A stretch of 64,000 nucleotides of DNA from Centrapalus pauciflorus (lineage: Eukaryota; Streptophyta; Magnoliopsida; Asterales; Asteraceae): contig JAANYP010000724.1 in NCBI GenBank assembly GCA_020465985.1, positions 446,001-510,000 of the forward strand. The letters are read 5' to 3'. The position numbers and the translations under genes are program-made. The number at the start of each line of letters is the position of its first letter. The stretch's first letter is position 1. Of the stretch, positions 1 to 9,890 are shown piece after piece. Below the pieces are notes generated by a model. It was not told the DNA's origin, ran no database searches, and saw only the letters and a program-made list of their open reading frames with translations.

Positions 1-400
1 TCAAATAATTGGTGACATCAACAAAGGGGTGCAAACAAGATGGGACAGCTTAGGAAACTTTTGTATGTTTTCTAGCTTTGTGTTCCTGATGGAGCCTAAG
101 AAAGTGAATGAAGCACTAAAAGATGCCAATTGGATCACTGCCATGCAAGAAAAGCTCAATCAATTTAAGAGAAACAAAGTATGGAAGCTGGTCCCTGCTC
201 CAAAAGTTAAAACAATAATTGGCACTAAATGGGTTTTCAGGAACAAAATGGATGACCAAGGTCATGTTATTAGAAATAAGGCAAGACTGGTTGCTCAAGG
301 CTACAGACAGGAAGAAGACATTGACTATGATGAAACATTTGCTCCAGTGGCCAGGTTAGAAGCAATTCGTTTGGTTCTAGCCTATGCTGCCCACAAGAGC
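1..400 (+). pseudogene. Copia pol fragment, family A (IN-RT linker and N-terminal RT)
   Basis: This open stretch matches the start of the RT domain in the element at 5976-19522, compared by eye with 11575-11975. It holds the RT entry motif (SLMEPKK-like, then AMQEKLNQF), GTKWVFRNK, the RLVAQGYRQEE block and the ETFAPVARLEAIR block that precedes the first catalytic aspartate. The fragment starts outside the window. After codons for AAHKS it is cut at 400/401 by the CACTA-like element and resumes at 5583. It is not functional: the RT is split by 5.2 kb and lost after 5975. Substitutions such as EEL to EKL and EEGID to EEDID relative to A1 suggest an older copy. Confidence 0.85.
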
Positions 401-790
401 TACAACAAAATGAACCTAAAGCAACATGGGAAAAGTGTTGTGTTAGGCCTTAAAAGTGTCGCTATAGGCCTAATGCGACACTTTATGTAGTGTCACCTTA
501 GCCAACATCGCCTTAGGTCTAAAGCGACACTTTCACTAGATATTGCAACACTTTTCAAAAGTGTTGCCATTAATTTATAAATGCAAAACTTTTTATATTT
601 TAAAGCAAAACTTATTAATGTGTTGCCACTATTTTATAAATGCAACACTTTTTATACTCTAAAGCAACAAATTTAATTTATTGTTACCAACTTATAGCAA
701 CACTTTACTTAGCAAATGCAACACTTTATTATTGATTTAAATTACACAAATGCAATATTTTCTAGACAAAAGAAACACATTCATTACTTT
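401..790. repeat. CACTA left subterminal repeats (AGTGTTGC / GCAACACTT)
   Basis: About ten degenerate copies of GCAACACTT or its complement, including GCGACACTT variants, in both orientations directly inside the left end. In En/Spm such arrays bind the TnpA-type protein; here that is inferred from position and sequence style. Confidence 0.7.
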
Positions 791-1129
791 TTAAATTTAA
801 TGCAAATACAAATATTTATGTAATTGTTTCGTGATAGTTTTTCTACTTACAATTCAATTGAACAAAAATAATATAATTTCATATCATATCAATCAAAAAG
901 TATTTCAAGTATATAAACATCTACAACGAAAATAAAAATCTTCAAATGTATAAGCGATACAACAAAAAAGTAAATACAATCTTGGGAATGCATATTCAAT
1001 TCCTCTTCTTGTAATTTCTTTCATACAAAACGGACGCTCATCATGCACAACTCTCCTTCTGTCGATCACTTTTCACAAAAAATATGCCCAAACTAGCAAT
1101 CACCTTTCCTGAAACTGCATAAGATGGCA
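791..1129. other. AT-rich CACTA interior, nothing recognised
   Basis: AT-rich sequence without a plausible coding frame, RNA gene or clear repeat. The next recognisable structure is the degenerate tandem repeat that follows. Confidence 0.5.
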
Positions 1130-1560
1130 ACAAACTTTCGAATTAAGTCGGTTTTCAATGAAACTTTCACAACAGCTTAAAAATCTTCTAAAACCAGCAT
1201 TTCTATAAAAATATTACACTTATTTTTACTCGTTAAACTACAATTCTTTGCATAAAATAGCAATAAACTTTCGTTTGAAGTCCAATTTTAATGATACATT
1301 TTGTAACAAGTCTAAAATCCTTAGAAAAGACCAAATATATAAATATATTTCATCATTCATTGATATTTCATACTTTTGGGCATTAAAGTACCAAAAGTTT
1401 GTTTAAAATAACAATGAACTTTCATGTGATGTCAGATTTCGATGATTCTTTTTGCAACACATCCTAAATCCTTTAAATACATCAAACTTATATAAATATT
1501 TCATCATTTATTGCTATTTCGTGATTTGGAATATTAAAGTCTCATATATTTATTATTTGA
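1130..1560. repeat. Degenerate tandem repeat, about three units of 130-155 bp
   Basis: Three diverged units each open with a block like 'gcaacaaactttcg', continue through 'tttcaatga/tttcgatga' and 'ctaaaatcctt', and the last two share 'ataaatatttcatcatt.attg.tatttc'. A partial fourth copy of the opening block lies near 1915-1960. The units sit inside the CACTA-like element. No function is evident. Confidence 0.5.
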
Positions 1561-2499
1561 CTTTTAAAAACCAAATATGAGACTTTTGTTAACATCATCA
1601 ATTTTAAAAACTCTATTTACGTATTTTAACCATATTTAAGGTTTAGAATTACCTGAGAATAGAGAGTGGTACATCAGTGCTCGAATCCTTCCATAAACCA
1701 AGAATAGAAATTTGTATGTCTTCCAATTTAACAACAAAACTATACATAAAGTGGTAGCAAAACAATAGGAAAGAGAGCGTTAAACCAACAAAATAATGGC
1801 ATACAAGTTGCATGAAAAAGTGTTTGAAGATAAAGACCACAAAATAACATCAAATAGACACAAGAAACTTCATATAATCACTCCAAGAAAAACACCCATT
1901 TTCATCCCTTTGCATAAATTGCATAAATGACAACAAACTTTCAAAGAAATCTGTTGATTCATGGTAATGCTGATAAAAATATGGAAAGGATTAATGATAC
2001 ATATGGAACAACAAATGTTAATTGGTACAAATACCTAATCATTAATAAAAACGCAATTAATAGTAAAACAATTCATGTCAGTTTCTAAAGATTTTCTTTC
2101 AAACCAATACCCAAATCAAAAAACATTGTTTGCTATGTGCTGAATATTAACATGTAAAGAACTGATTATGATGGAGAAGTAAACATCATGTCCAGAATTA
2201 TACAAGATTAGAATCCATTATTCAACCATAATCTATATTTAAGGTGATCCATGATATAAAAGTGTGACCGGAATTACACTTGAATGTTTTATAGCAATGA
2301 TGCATGTTTGAAGTCAAGATTTTTAAAAAGAACAAAACCAAATCTCATAAAACTTACATTCATTTACTCGTGTTTGGATTAGGACGATGAGTATAAATGC
2401 TGCATGAGTCAATAACAACCTGAATTATTTAGATCATTAGAGACGTTATATTAATCAAATCGCTCAATATTATCAAAAACGTTTTATATATAATAGTAC
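1561..2499. other. AT-rich CACTA interior, nothing recognised
   Basis: Apart from the partial repeat near 1915-1960 there is no credible ORF, RNA gene or terminal repeat. It may hold intron or 3' sequence of the minus-strand gene whose relic exons lie at 2500-2957. Confidence 0.4.
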
Positions 2500-2957
2500 C
2501 TCCGTGTTTAACTCATTTGGTATTTGGCCTCCTTTTATCATAGCCATCATGCGTGCCATCTCCTCTCGCATTTCTTGAAGATTCCCTTCTTAGCAATTTC
2601 TTGAAGAAGCAATCCGTTGCCAGTTCCAACATCAGCCCCAAACCTACAAAACAACAAGAATTCTTATTATAAATCAGGAAGATAAACAACTTTATAAACT
2701 AAAGAATGATTAAAAAATTTGCTTTAAGGCAACTCCAACACTTTTATACTTATTAAGTGCCATAACAAATGCATAACTAGATGTCAACTAACATAACAAA
2801 AGGTTAAAGAAACAAGTATTTAACAATTACCAAACTTCACCAGCATGTCCATGCTCACGAAAGTTTGTCAATTCATCTGCATATGTTGAATCCCAGTAAC
2901 TTTGGAACCCCACCCCATTGATGTAATTGTTTCATAACAAATGCAAATTCAGAGAAA
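2500..2957 (-). pseudogene. Relic exons of a possible CACTA-type transposase-associated gene
   Basis: Read on the minus strand, 2957-2828 gives a peptide ending NFREHGHAGEV. It is followed by a donor-like G|GTAATT near 2828 and an acceptor TTTTGTAG near 2644; joining them restores GEVWFGADVGTGNG. The next block (about 2585-2503) reads EEMARMMAMIKGGQIPN and ends at another GT. The charged, Met/Glu-rich stretch is like the C-terminal region of plant PTTA/En-Spm transposase-associated proteins, recalled from memory and not searched. One frame change between blocks and the absence of long ORFs point to decay. The element context supports the assignment; an unrelated captured gene is the alternative. 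Confidence 0.4.
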
Positions 2958-4001
2958 AATAGTACTTGCTGCGGAATCATCAAAACAAATTTCTCTTGGT
3001 AGAAATTCTTATAAAGACAGAATTATGACCGATTGGAGTTCAAAAATTCTATGCAACACAATATTATCATCTATTATTCTAATGTTCAGCCCCCACATTG
3101 CACTCATCAATGTAATGAATATTTAAGAAATTGAATGTCTATTCGTGAATCCAATTAGACGGCACATTACATTTTGCTCCATACATAAACAGACTTCACA
3201 ACACCTTAGGACACTAATTACTAGATAACACTTGACCATATACAAATCACTAAAGCAACAAGCAAGGCCCAGGCTCAAGTAATTTTACATTTCTATGCTG
3301 CAACTAACTCTAACACATGCACAGGAAATCTATGACAACCTTGACTAAAAATGATGATTTTATAAATAAATTAAAAGTATTTTGAAAGACTGAAAATAGA
3401 ATAATCAATTAAGAACAATAACTTAACTATATATATTTACCAGGTTATTAATTCAAAATAAGTTTTGAATTATAATAGAGTAAAAGAATCCTTGGTTCAA
3501 ATGGTTGCCGAATTTTAGTATTTATCCCACTAATATCATGTTTCAATGCCACAATAATGGAAAAGTATTAATTGAAAAGCATTATAAATCACATAAAAAA
3601 AAGGAACCAACAGAAGTTAGTGAATTCTGCAAAATTTACACATATATAACTTGTAGTATCTAGGAACCATGCAAGTTCCTGAAATCAGACATACTTTCAA
3701 GCCCTATCAGGTAATATAGCTTCTTGAAGTGTAAAAAAACAATAGTGAAATCTACATTACCCTACCAATGATATGGTTTCATGCTAGCTGGATGAAGGGG
3801 AAAGGGTAGTAACTAGGGAGCAATAAACATACAGTATTCCAAATCAAGCAAAAAAATCAAAGACACTATTCGAATACAAAATCGTATATTCGTCGAATTC
3901 ATATAAACAACCGATGAGAAGAGACGAAGAGAAATATCCAAAATACTCAACCAAACAATTCAAATTAGGATGCTAGAATCAGAGCCCGAGAGATATTTTA
4001 C
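2958..4001. other. CACTA interior, probable intron or non-coding
   Basis: AT-rich, no convincing ORF on either strand. If the minus-strand gene is real, this stretch would be intron between the candidate first exon (4002-4245) and the relic exons at 2500-2957. Confidence 0.35.
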
Positions 4002-4245
4002 CTGGACTAGAAATCCCCAATTTTAGGGCTCTACCAAAAATTCTAGCGCAAGCAAAGTCGGAGACGAAAAAGGGAAGGCAGAGGCACAGTTGAAGGCGCC
4101 GGAGAGGCGTATAGGCACCGTCGGAGGTCGAGAGCAACCGTCGGGAGGCAGAGAGAACCGTCGGAGGCGAAGCGCGTAACCTGGAGGCGAGCGGTCGTAG
4201 AGAGAGACGAGCGGTCGTAGAGGAGAAAAGGTATGAACAAGGCAA
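4002..4245 (-). other. GC-rich candidate first exon of the minus-strand CACTA gene
   Basis: A sharp GC-rich island in otherwise AT-rich sequence. On the minus strand it ends with a strong donor-like CCAG|GTAAAA at 4002/4001. It contains two imperfect internal duplications (ACGACCGCTCG twice; CTCCGACGGT several times). Three overlapping minus frames are open, a pattern of base composition more than of coding, so a 5' UTR exon is more likely than a protein. Its upstream side abuts the MITE at 4246. Assignment to the transposon's own gene is inference. Confidence 0.3.
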
Positions 4246-4431
4246 AGGTGCCGTTTGGATTGCATGATTCAGGGGGGTGAGTGCATTGTGAAACGAGGAG
4301 AAGTGTGGAATGTGAAATCCTAAATGAAGCTAAATCATTTCATTTTAGTTTTTATCCAAACATGACATAGAAGGATTTATAAATCCAAATTCTAAATGAG
4401 TTGTTAAAATCCTACAAACCAAACGCCACCT
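4246..4431. mobile_element. MITE-like element with GTTTGG-type terminal repeats
   Basis: The left edge reads AGGTGCCGTTTGGATTG. The right edge is the inverse of AGGTGGCGTTTGGTTTG, giving 17 bp imperfect inverted repeats with three mismatches around 186 bp of AT-rich, partly self-complementary DNA. The GTTTGG core is common in plant Tourist/PIF-like MITEs. No clear target duplication is visible, so the superfamily is left open. Confidence 0.5.
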
Positions 4432-4502
4432 CAGTTTTTATTTTCATTTTTTTAAATAAATTTACCTACATTAAATTTTAGTCAGAACAGTACATTGAAA
4501 TA

Positions 4503-4939
4503 TCTATATCTATTAATAAAGAAAAAAGTTTTTGTCAAATGTTACTCTTTCGTGACATCTCAATTTCATTTTCCCGCCTATTTTATTACCATAATTTGTA
4601 TTTTAATGTTAAGGAAAGTAAATTAATAACTCAATTAATTTTTATAAACTATTTATGATATTTTAGTTTCATATTAATTAAAACATTTAATAAATTTACA
4701 TACATAGTTAAAAATCTATGGATCAACATTCTAATACAGTCAATAAAATTTTTATTTATCCGTATATTAATTATTTTAATTTTATAGTTTATATCGTTTA
4801 GATAAATTATTTTGAGTTTTAGTATTAACATTTAATTATTTAAAATTTATAATTGTAATATACTAATTTAATTTTATATGTATTTAAAAAAATATTATTT
4901 TATAAATATATCCTATGTAATACATGTGCAAATAACTAG
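4503..4939 (+). mobile_element. Short non-autonomous Helitron-like element
   Basis: Starts TCTATATCTATTAATAAAG directly after an A (4502) and ends CTAG (4936-4939) directly before a T (4940), fitting the Helitron rule of TC...CTRR inserted between A and T. About ten bases before the end lies a small hairpin, ATGT-aat-ACAT, as expected for a Helitron 3' end, though weak and AT-rich. There is no coding capacity. It lies inside the CACTA-like element and must be younger than it. Confidence 0.55.
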
Positions 4940-5239
4940 TTCAGTGACTATACTAAATTCAGTCGCTAAAAGTCTCAGTCCTAAATGGCAGTTTGTAGTG
5001 ACTCCTTCAAATTTCTAATAAAACAATTATGTCTTTTATTAATGTTTTTCTTATAAATTTACCACCCAAAGATATATATATATGTGCTATTTTAAATTTT
5101 TAACCAATTTTCTAATTGCACCTTTTTTAAAAAAATAAAACAAAACATGTACTATCAAATCTTGTATTTTATTAATCTTAACAAATCAGACATTGAACTT
5201 TTGTGTGTATTTTTTAATCAAAATTAGAAAACATGAAAA
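4940..5239. other. CACTA interior, nothing recognised
   Basis: AT-rich. It includes a short stretch with 'cagtgacta...cagtcgcta...tagtgact' repeats near 4942-5003 but no ORF or RNA gene. Confidence 0.4.
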
Positions 5240-5582
5240 AATAATATAGTCAACACTTAAAAACGTGTCATATTTTTTTCATTATAAATGCAACACTTAT
5301 AAAAATGTTATATGTTTTTTAAAAATGTGTTGCATTTTTTTCATTATAAAAGCAACACTCTAAAAATGTGTTGCATTTTTTTTATGGAAATATGCAACAC
5401 TTTAGAAAATTGTTGCATTTTTTTAGTAAAAATGACAACACTTTAAAAAAAGTGTTGCATTAAATCATTATATGCAACACTTATTGTCAATGTGTTGCTT
5501 TAGAGCGAACTTAAATAGAAAAGCAACAATTTTTAAATGTGTTGCATCAAAAGTGTTGCATTAGCTTCGATTTATAGTAGTG
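5240..5582. repeat. CACTA right subterminal repeats and terminus
   Basis: Tightly packed GTGTTGCATTTTT / GCAACACTT motifs in both orientations, about twelve copies, ending in ATAGTAGTG at 5582. They mirror the array at the left end. Confidence 0.7.
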
Positions 5583-5975
5583 GCATGAAGGTATTTCAGA
5601 TGAATGTGAAGAGTGCATTTTTGAATGGCAAGCTGCAAGAAGAAGTATATGTCAAGCAGCCTCCAGGTTTTGAAAATGAACATCACCCAGAATTTGTCTA
5701 TAAGTTGGACAAAGCCCTCTATGGTCTAAAACAAGCCCCTAGAGACTGGTATGACACTCTAACTGATTTTCTTATGAGCACTGGTTATTCAAGAGGAAAG
5801 TGGATACCACATTGTTCATAAAAAAGGTGAAGTCTGATATTATGCTTGTTCAAATATATGTGGATGACATAATATTTGGTTCTACTAATGAGCAACTATG
5901 CAAGAATTTCACTACTCATGAAATCTAAATATGAAATGTGTATGATGGGAGAACTTACTTTCTTTCTAGGATTAC
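5583..5975 (+). pseudogene. Copia RT fragment, family A, continuation after the CACTA insertion
   Basis: Continues the RT broken at 400: VFQMNVKSAFLNGK, the QPPGFE block, LDKALYGLKQAPRDWYD and, after a one-base frame change near 5800, the YVDD catalytic motif at about 5860-5870 (IYVDDIIFGS). A further indel lies near 5912. It ends abruptly at 5975, where the 5' LTR of A1 begins, in the middle of the block that reads FFLGLQVKQ in intact copies. The rest of this RT and the RNase H do not appear on the far side of A1. Confidence 0.85.
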
Positions 5976-6149
5976 TGTTAGGCACAAAAAGGCCTCAGTC
6001 AAACCTGCTCTACATCTGAGGGGGAGATTTTATAATCAAACCTGTTGATGCATTTGAAGGTTGAATTTAAGGCCTGTTTTATGCCTTATTGAAACCTGAA
6101 AATGATTTGCAATATCAGTCTAAAGCTGTTCTGATCGTTGCATGTGTTG

Positions 6150-6292
6150 CAACCAAGACAGTTTGTCCAAGCTGCTCAGTCTGCTAATCAGGCTGGACAT
6201 AAACTGTCTACGCTGCTCTACACTGTTGAGCAGCTTGGGCATTTTTAAGGTGTTCTGTTCTTTGTGAACAGAACCTGTTCTTTGTGAACAGG
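6150..6292. repeat. Nested inverted repeats in the A1 LTR U3
   Basis: A perfect 12 bp inverted repeat (6167-6178 with 6227-6238, CCAAGCTGCTCA) encloses a second imperfect one around ACAGTTT/AAACTGT. Directly downstream are two hairpins with the same TTTGT loop and different stems: GTTCTGTTC (6252-6260 with 6266-6274, 9 bp) and CCTGTTC (6274-6280 with 6286-6292, 7 bp). The two hairpins are retained in the 3' LTR at 18691-18731. The block lies about 400 bp upstream of the TATA box, so it would act as DNA, or as RNA only in the 3' end of the transcript. Confidence 0.75.
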
Positions 6293-6684
6293 CTAAACAC
6301 TTTATGGAATTTGTTTCCAAGTCATCATGTATTGTTTTTAACTACCAGATCAGTTTACACAGTTGAAGACAAAGTGGAAAGCAGAACCGCTCAGCCTGCC
6401 CAAGCTGTTCTGTTACATGAAGACAAACGGATATTTGAAAAAGGGTGACAGACCTTTTTCTTATATCAAAATAGGCCTTTACAAGGAAGAAAGACGCAAA
6501 GTTGACATTCCTAAAATGGTTAAAGGCAATGCAACAGTAGAAAGTAAAAAGACAAAAGTTCTGCACAAGAGAAGGCAAGTCTGCTTTTCAGAAAAGTGCA
6601 GAAAAGTTATATTGTCTTTTCAAACAAGACTTCTCCTTTTTCATTCTGCCCAATGAAGATGTTTTCTTAGATCCTCTAAGTGAG

Positions 6685-6692
6685 TATAAAAG
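6685..6692 (+). promoter_or_regulatory. LTR TATA box (TATAAAAG)
   Basis: GAGTATAAAAGGAAGC in a plausible U3 position about 400 bp before the LTR end; conserved in the 3' LTR at 19113-19120. Confidence 0.65.
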
Positions 6693-7095
6693 GAAGCTTC
6701 TAAGGTCAGAAAGAATGTGAAGAAAGCTAAGTGCTTAAACCAAGAGTGAACGTGCAAGTGTGATATTCATACATGCAAATCTTCTGTAAACAAGCTTCTG
6801 TGTGTCTAAGCTGTTTACCTAAGCTGTTCCTTAAAGTCTTGTAAAATACAGTGAGTGCATCTTAGTGAGTGTGTTCATTGTAATCTAGTTTGAGTGTGTC
6901 TTAGACTAGAAACCATACTGTTGTATTCTGTCATCTCAGCTTGAACAATTCCGCAGTCAAGCTTGTTTGTAATTAACATTTGTTGATAATACATACAAAC
7001 ATTGAGAAAAAGAGTGTGTAGTTTTTAAATACTGTATTCACCCCCCCTCTACAGTTTATTACTATATTCTTTGGGAACCTTTCGGGACCTACAAC

Positions 7096-7107
7096 TGGTA
7101 TCAGAGC
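7096..7107 (+). other. Primer binding site, tRNA-iMet (TGGTATCAGAGC)
   Basis: Two bases after the LTR end. It matches the complement of the plant initiator-Met tRNA 3' end used by most copia elements. Confidence 0.9.
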
Positions 7108-7154
7108 AGTTTAGAGTGTGTGTCATTCTAGATCTCTCATAATCCCAAGTTTCC

Positions 7155-9890
7155 ATGGACAACAGTGCTGCAAACTCTTCTTACTATGACAATGGCTCTA
7201 TGGGCAAGCCTCCAAAATTTAATCATCAAAACTTCTCTGGTTGGAAGTGCAGAATGATGCTCTATTTAGAGAATCTGGATGTACAACTGCCAGAGATAGT
7301 GATGGAGGGTCCCTATGTGCCAACCTCTGTTACTACAATAACTCCAGCGGTTGAAGGAGCTGCTCCTGAAATCAGGACCTTTGAGAAAGCAAAAGCTCAA
7401 TGGTCTGATGAAGACAAGAGAATGGTAGCTCTGGATGCAAAGGCCAGAAACAACCTGGTCATTTCTCTTCCTGATGATGTGTTCAAGCAGGTTGAGAAGA
7501 TGAAGACTGCAAAGGAGATGTGGGATACTCTGTGTACCGTCTATGATGGACCCACAATCACACTGGACAACAGGATTAACAATCTTGTTAGACAGTATGA
7601 ACTCTTCTTTGCCAAACCAAAGGAGTCTCTCACAGAAACCTACACCAGGTTCACTGCTCTGGTAAATGATCTCAAAGCTGTTGGGATCACCAAGGACAGT
7701 CTTACTTTGGTGAACAAGTTTCTGGACATTTTACCTGAGGAGTGGAACTATTTCTCAACCATCCTAAGAAACTCAGGTACTATCAGAAGTATGGATCTGG
7801 TCAATCTGTATGGATCCTTACTGAATGATGAACAATCAAGGCAGCAAAAGAGGAATGCCTTGGAAATGTCCAGAAGAGGTACAGCCTTTGTGGCTAATGT
7901 GAGACAGTCTGTTAATCAGGTGAGTGATGTGTTCACTCAACCTGATCAACAGGATGATGATAAGGAGGAGGTGTCTGAAGAAGAAGAGGCTGCAGATCTT
8001 ACTGAACAAGATGATGAGCAAATGATAGCTATGCTTGTCAAAAAGTTCAGCAAGAGAAGGTTTGGAAGAAGTATGCTGCAAGGAGGTGCAAGTGCTGGCA
8101 AAAAGAAAGCATTTGACAAATCCAAGGCTGAGTGCTTCAAGTGTGGCAAAACTGGCCATATAGCTGCTGACTGTGTGTCAAAAGCTGTTGGTCAGTCATC
8201 CAAACCTATCAAGACTAACAGGGATGATGGCTATAGGGTTAAGTACCTTATGGCCATGGCTAAGCTGAGGAAATTGGAAAACTCTGTGTCTTCCAATCGC
8301 CAGAAGGGACTCATGGCTGAGACATGTGACTGGGAGGAATCTGATTCATCATCTGATGAAGAAGATAATCAGTGTCTGATGGCCAACTCTGATGTTCCAT
8401 CAACAAGCAGTTTCAAACAGGACATGGCTGAAGCTGAAGCCTTCAGCAGCTTGGAGAACTGGAATCCTACAATGATGTATAAGGTACAAAATTTTATGGC
8501 TTACAGTTCTGAAGAAAAAGTTAAAATGTTTGAATACATGCTTGTTGATCTGAAAGCTGCTGTTGAGAAGCATGATGCTTTATTATCTGAAATCTCTAAG
8601 CTTAAAGCTGATCTTAAAACTAAAACCAGTAAACTGGACAGTTTCTATAAGTTGGAAACTGAGCTTGATGAATTAAAACACATCAACTCCATTTTACTGG
8701 AAGAAAAGAGAGAAACAGATATAAAGCATGCTAAGCTTCAAAAGATAGTTGACTCTTGGTGCCAATCTGCACAAAAAGTCAGCCATTGTATCAGTCAACA
8801 GATCCCTGCTCAAATCCAAGCCTATCTTGGAGGGGATCTTGACACAGCAGCTTCCATCGTTGAAATAAGTAATTTGAAAGAAGACTTGTCCACTCTTGGT
8901 GAACTTCCAAATACATTCATCCAAAATGTGAATGGTAAACTTATTTCAACAAACAGGTTTGTCAGGCCTCAAAATACTGACAGCTTGTGTGAACTTAGCT
9001 CAAAAGCTGATGTTGGAGTTTGTTCTCCAAAACAGCCTGCTAAGTGCTCTGCTAGCTCACACAAGCAGAAGAAAGGAAAACATGCTCAAACTGAAGCTGT
9101 GGATGCTAAGCCTGTTGACAAAACAGGTTCAGAGTCCAAAGCTGTTGGTAAAAAGCATGTTAATCCTTTTGATGCTAAACATTTTGAAAATAAGTTTTCA
9201 AAAAGTAAGCAGCCTGTTTTCAACAAGGGTAAGTCTCAGGTTGAAAACAAAACTGCTGTGATTTCAAATAAGTTTTCAAATCATGGTGGTAAGTTGGTTT
9301 TAAATGAAAATAAGTTTTTCAAAACCAAACACAGTGAGTATGCTGATAGGCAGCATAAATCACAACTCAGTAGGGGCAAAGGCAAAGCCATTGCTCAAAC
9401 TGAGACAACTGGGAATAAGTTTCCCAAACCTGTGGAAGCTCAAAAGCCAATCAAGCTTCCTGTCTTTGACATCTGTCCTCCCAAAAAGAGGAAAGAAGAG
9501 ACAGTCAAAGCTGTGGCCTTTGAACTTACCACACAAGCTGTTGATTTTACAAAAAATGCTAAACCTGAAAGAATCAACAAAAACAGCTCAGAATGTGTTT
9601 CTGAAGGTCCTTCTTCCAAAAGTACTAAAAAGAGAAAATGCTACAAGTGTGGGAAGAAGACACATCTGGCCAAGGATTGTCCTGAACCTGAGGACTTGAG
9701 GCCTGTTGGCTCTGCTGTTTCCCTCACAGCTGTTACAAGCAGTGGTGGAAATGACATAGTCACTGAGGATGGTATTCAAACTGATACCATTCAAATAGGG
9801 AATATTAGTGTGGACATTCAAAATCCATCAACAAGTGTTGATGAAGTAGGAGAACTCATCTGTGTGATGAGTTCCCCTAAAAATAACTAA
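7155..9890 (+). CDS. gag: A1 Gag (911 aa, two zinc knuckles)
   Basis: Structural protein that forms the cytoplasmic virus-like particle and packages element RNA. The N-terminus (about 15-45, with FSGWKCRMM) resembles the DUF4219-type start of plant copia Gags. Residues about 85-230 are the UBN2/copia Gag core. An acidic run (about 265-290) precedes a CX2CX4HX4C knuckle (CFKCGKTGHIAADC, about 327-340). A predicted coiled coil follows (about 455-545), then a basic Lys/Asn-rich region and a second knuckle (CYKCGKKTHLAKDC, about 829-842). This is much longer than the 300-400 aa of small copia Gags but in keeping with Sireviruses. The first ATG after the PBS is used. It ends at a TAA lying inside a splice-acceptor-like sequence; pol follows in the +1 frame. 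Confidence 0.9.
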   Translation: MDNSAANSSYYDNGSMGKPPKFNHQNFSGWKCRMMLYLENLDVQLPEIVMEGPYVPTSVTTITPAVEGAAPEIRTFEKAKAQWSDEDKRMVALDAKARNNLVISLPDDVFKQVEKMKTAKEMWDTLCTVYDGPTITLDNRINNLVRQYELFFAKPKESLTETYTRFTALVNDLKAVGITKDSLTLVNKFLDILPEEWNYFSTILRNSGTIRSMDLVNLYGSLLNDEQSRQQKRNALEMSRRGTAFVANVRQSVNQVSDVFTQPDQQDDDKEEVSEEEEAADLTEQDDEQMIAMLVKKFSKRRFGRSMLQGGASAGKKKAFDKSKAECFKCGKTGHIAADCVSKAVGQSSKPIKTNRDDGYRVKYLMAMAKLRKLENSVSSNRQKGLMAETCDWEESDSSSDEEDNQCLMANSDVPSTSSFKQDMAEAEAFSSLENWNPTMMYKVQNFMAYSSEEKVKMFEYMLVDLKAAVEKHDALLSEISKLKADLKTKTSKLDSFYKLETELDELKHINSILLEEKRETDIKHAKLQKIVDSWCQSAQKVSHCISQQIPAQIQAYLGGDLDTAASIVEISNLKEDLSTLGELPNTFIQNVNGKLISTNRFVRPQNTDSLCELSSKADVGVCSPKQPAKCSASSHKQKKGKHAQTEAVDAKPVDKTGSESKAVGKKHVNPFDAKHFENKFSKSKQPVFNKGKSQVENKTAVISNKFSNHGGKLVLNENKFFKTKHSEYADRQHKSQLSRGKGKAIAQTETTGNKFPKPVEAQKPIKLPVFDICPPKKRKEETVKAVAFELTTQAVDFTKNAKPERINKNSSECVSEGPSSKSTKKRKCYKCGKKTHLAKDCPEPEDLRPVGSAVSLTAVTSSGGNDIVTEDGIQTDTIQIGNISVDIQNPSTSVDEVGELICVMSSPKNN

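Larger units (their letters stand above)
401..5582. mobile_element. CACTA (En/Spm)-like DNA transposon inserted in the copia RT
   Basis: The copia RT reading stops at 400 and resumes at 5583, so the intervening 5.2 kb is an insertion. The right end reads TTTATAGTAGTG, the complement of the CACTACTATAAA terminus typical of CACTA elements. The left end reads TACAACAAAA, matching CACTACAACAAAA with the first bases missing. The repaired site suggests a GCA target duplication of which only GC remains on the left, so about 4 bp including CAC were lost and the element should be immobile. Both ends carry dense subterminal GCAACACTTT/AAAGTGTTGC repeats. Inside are minus-strand relics of a possible transposase-type gene but no intact ORF. 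Confidence 0.75.
5976..7093 (+). repeat. A1 5' LTR
   Basis: Begins TGTTAGGCAC and ends CCTACA; matches 18414-19522. It carries a strongly structured U3 part (6150-6292), a TATA box (6685) and a PPT-like AGGGGGAGA near 6018, the last a feature reported for Sirevirus LTRs. Confidence 0.9.

Noticed and set aside
1649..1840. 63-codon minus-strand ORF with hydrophobic stretch inside the CACTA-like element
   Set aside because: Isolated, AT-rich, no splice or domain context; hydrophobic codons are expected from T-rich sequence.
4023..4265. Three overlapping Arg/Ser/Leu-rich minus-strand ORFs
   Set aside because: All three frames are open because of GC-rich repetitive sequence. A non-coding exon is more plausible than three proteins.
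6120..6656. Short ORFs on both strands in the A1 LTR
   Set aside because: They are repeated in the 3' LTR as expected for LTR sequence, overlap the TATA and inverted-repeat block, and show no domain.
7096..7107. tRNA-like sequence at the LTR ends
   Set aside because: Only the 12-base complement of the tRNA-iMet 3' end is present; this is a primer binding site, not a tRNA gene.
7836..8159. Minus-strand 107-codon ORF within A1 gag
   Set aside because: Shadow frame opposite a clear Gag with zinc knuckle; low-complexity Leu/Ser composition.
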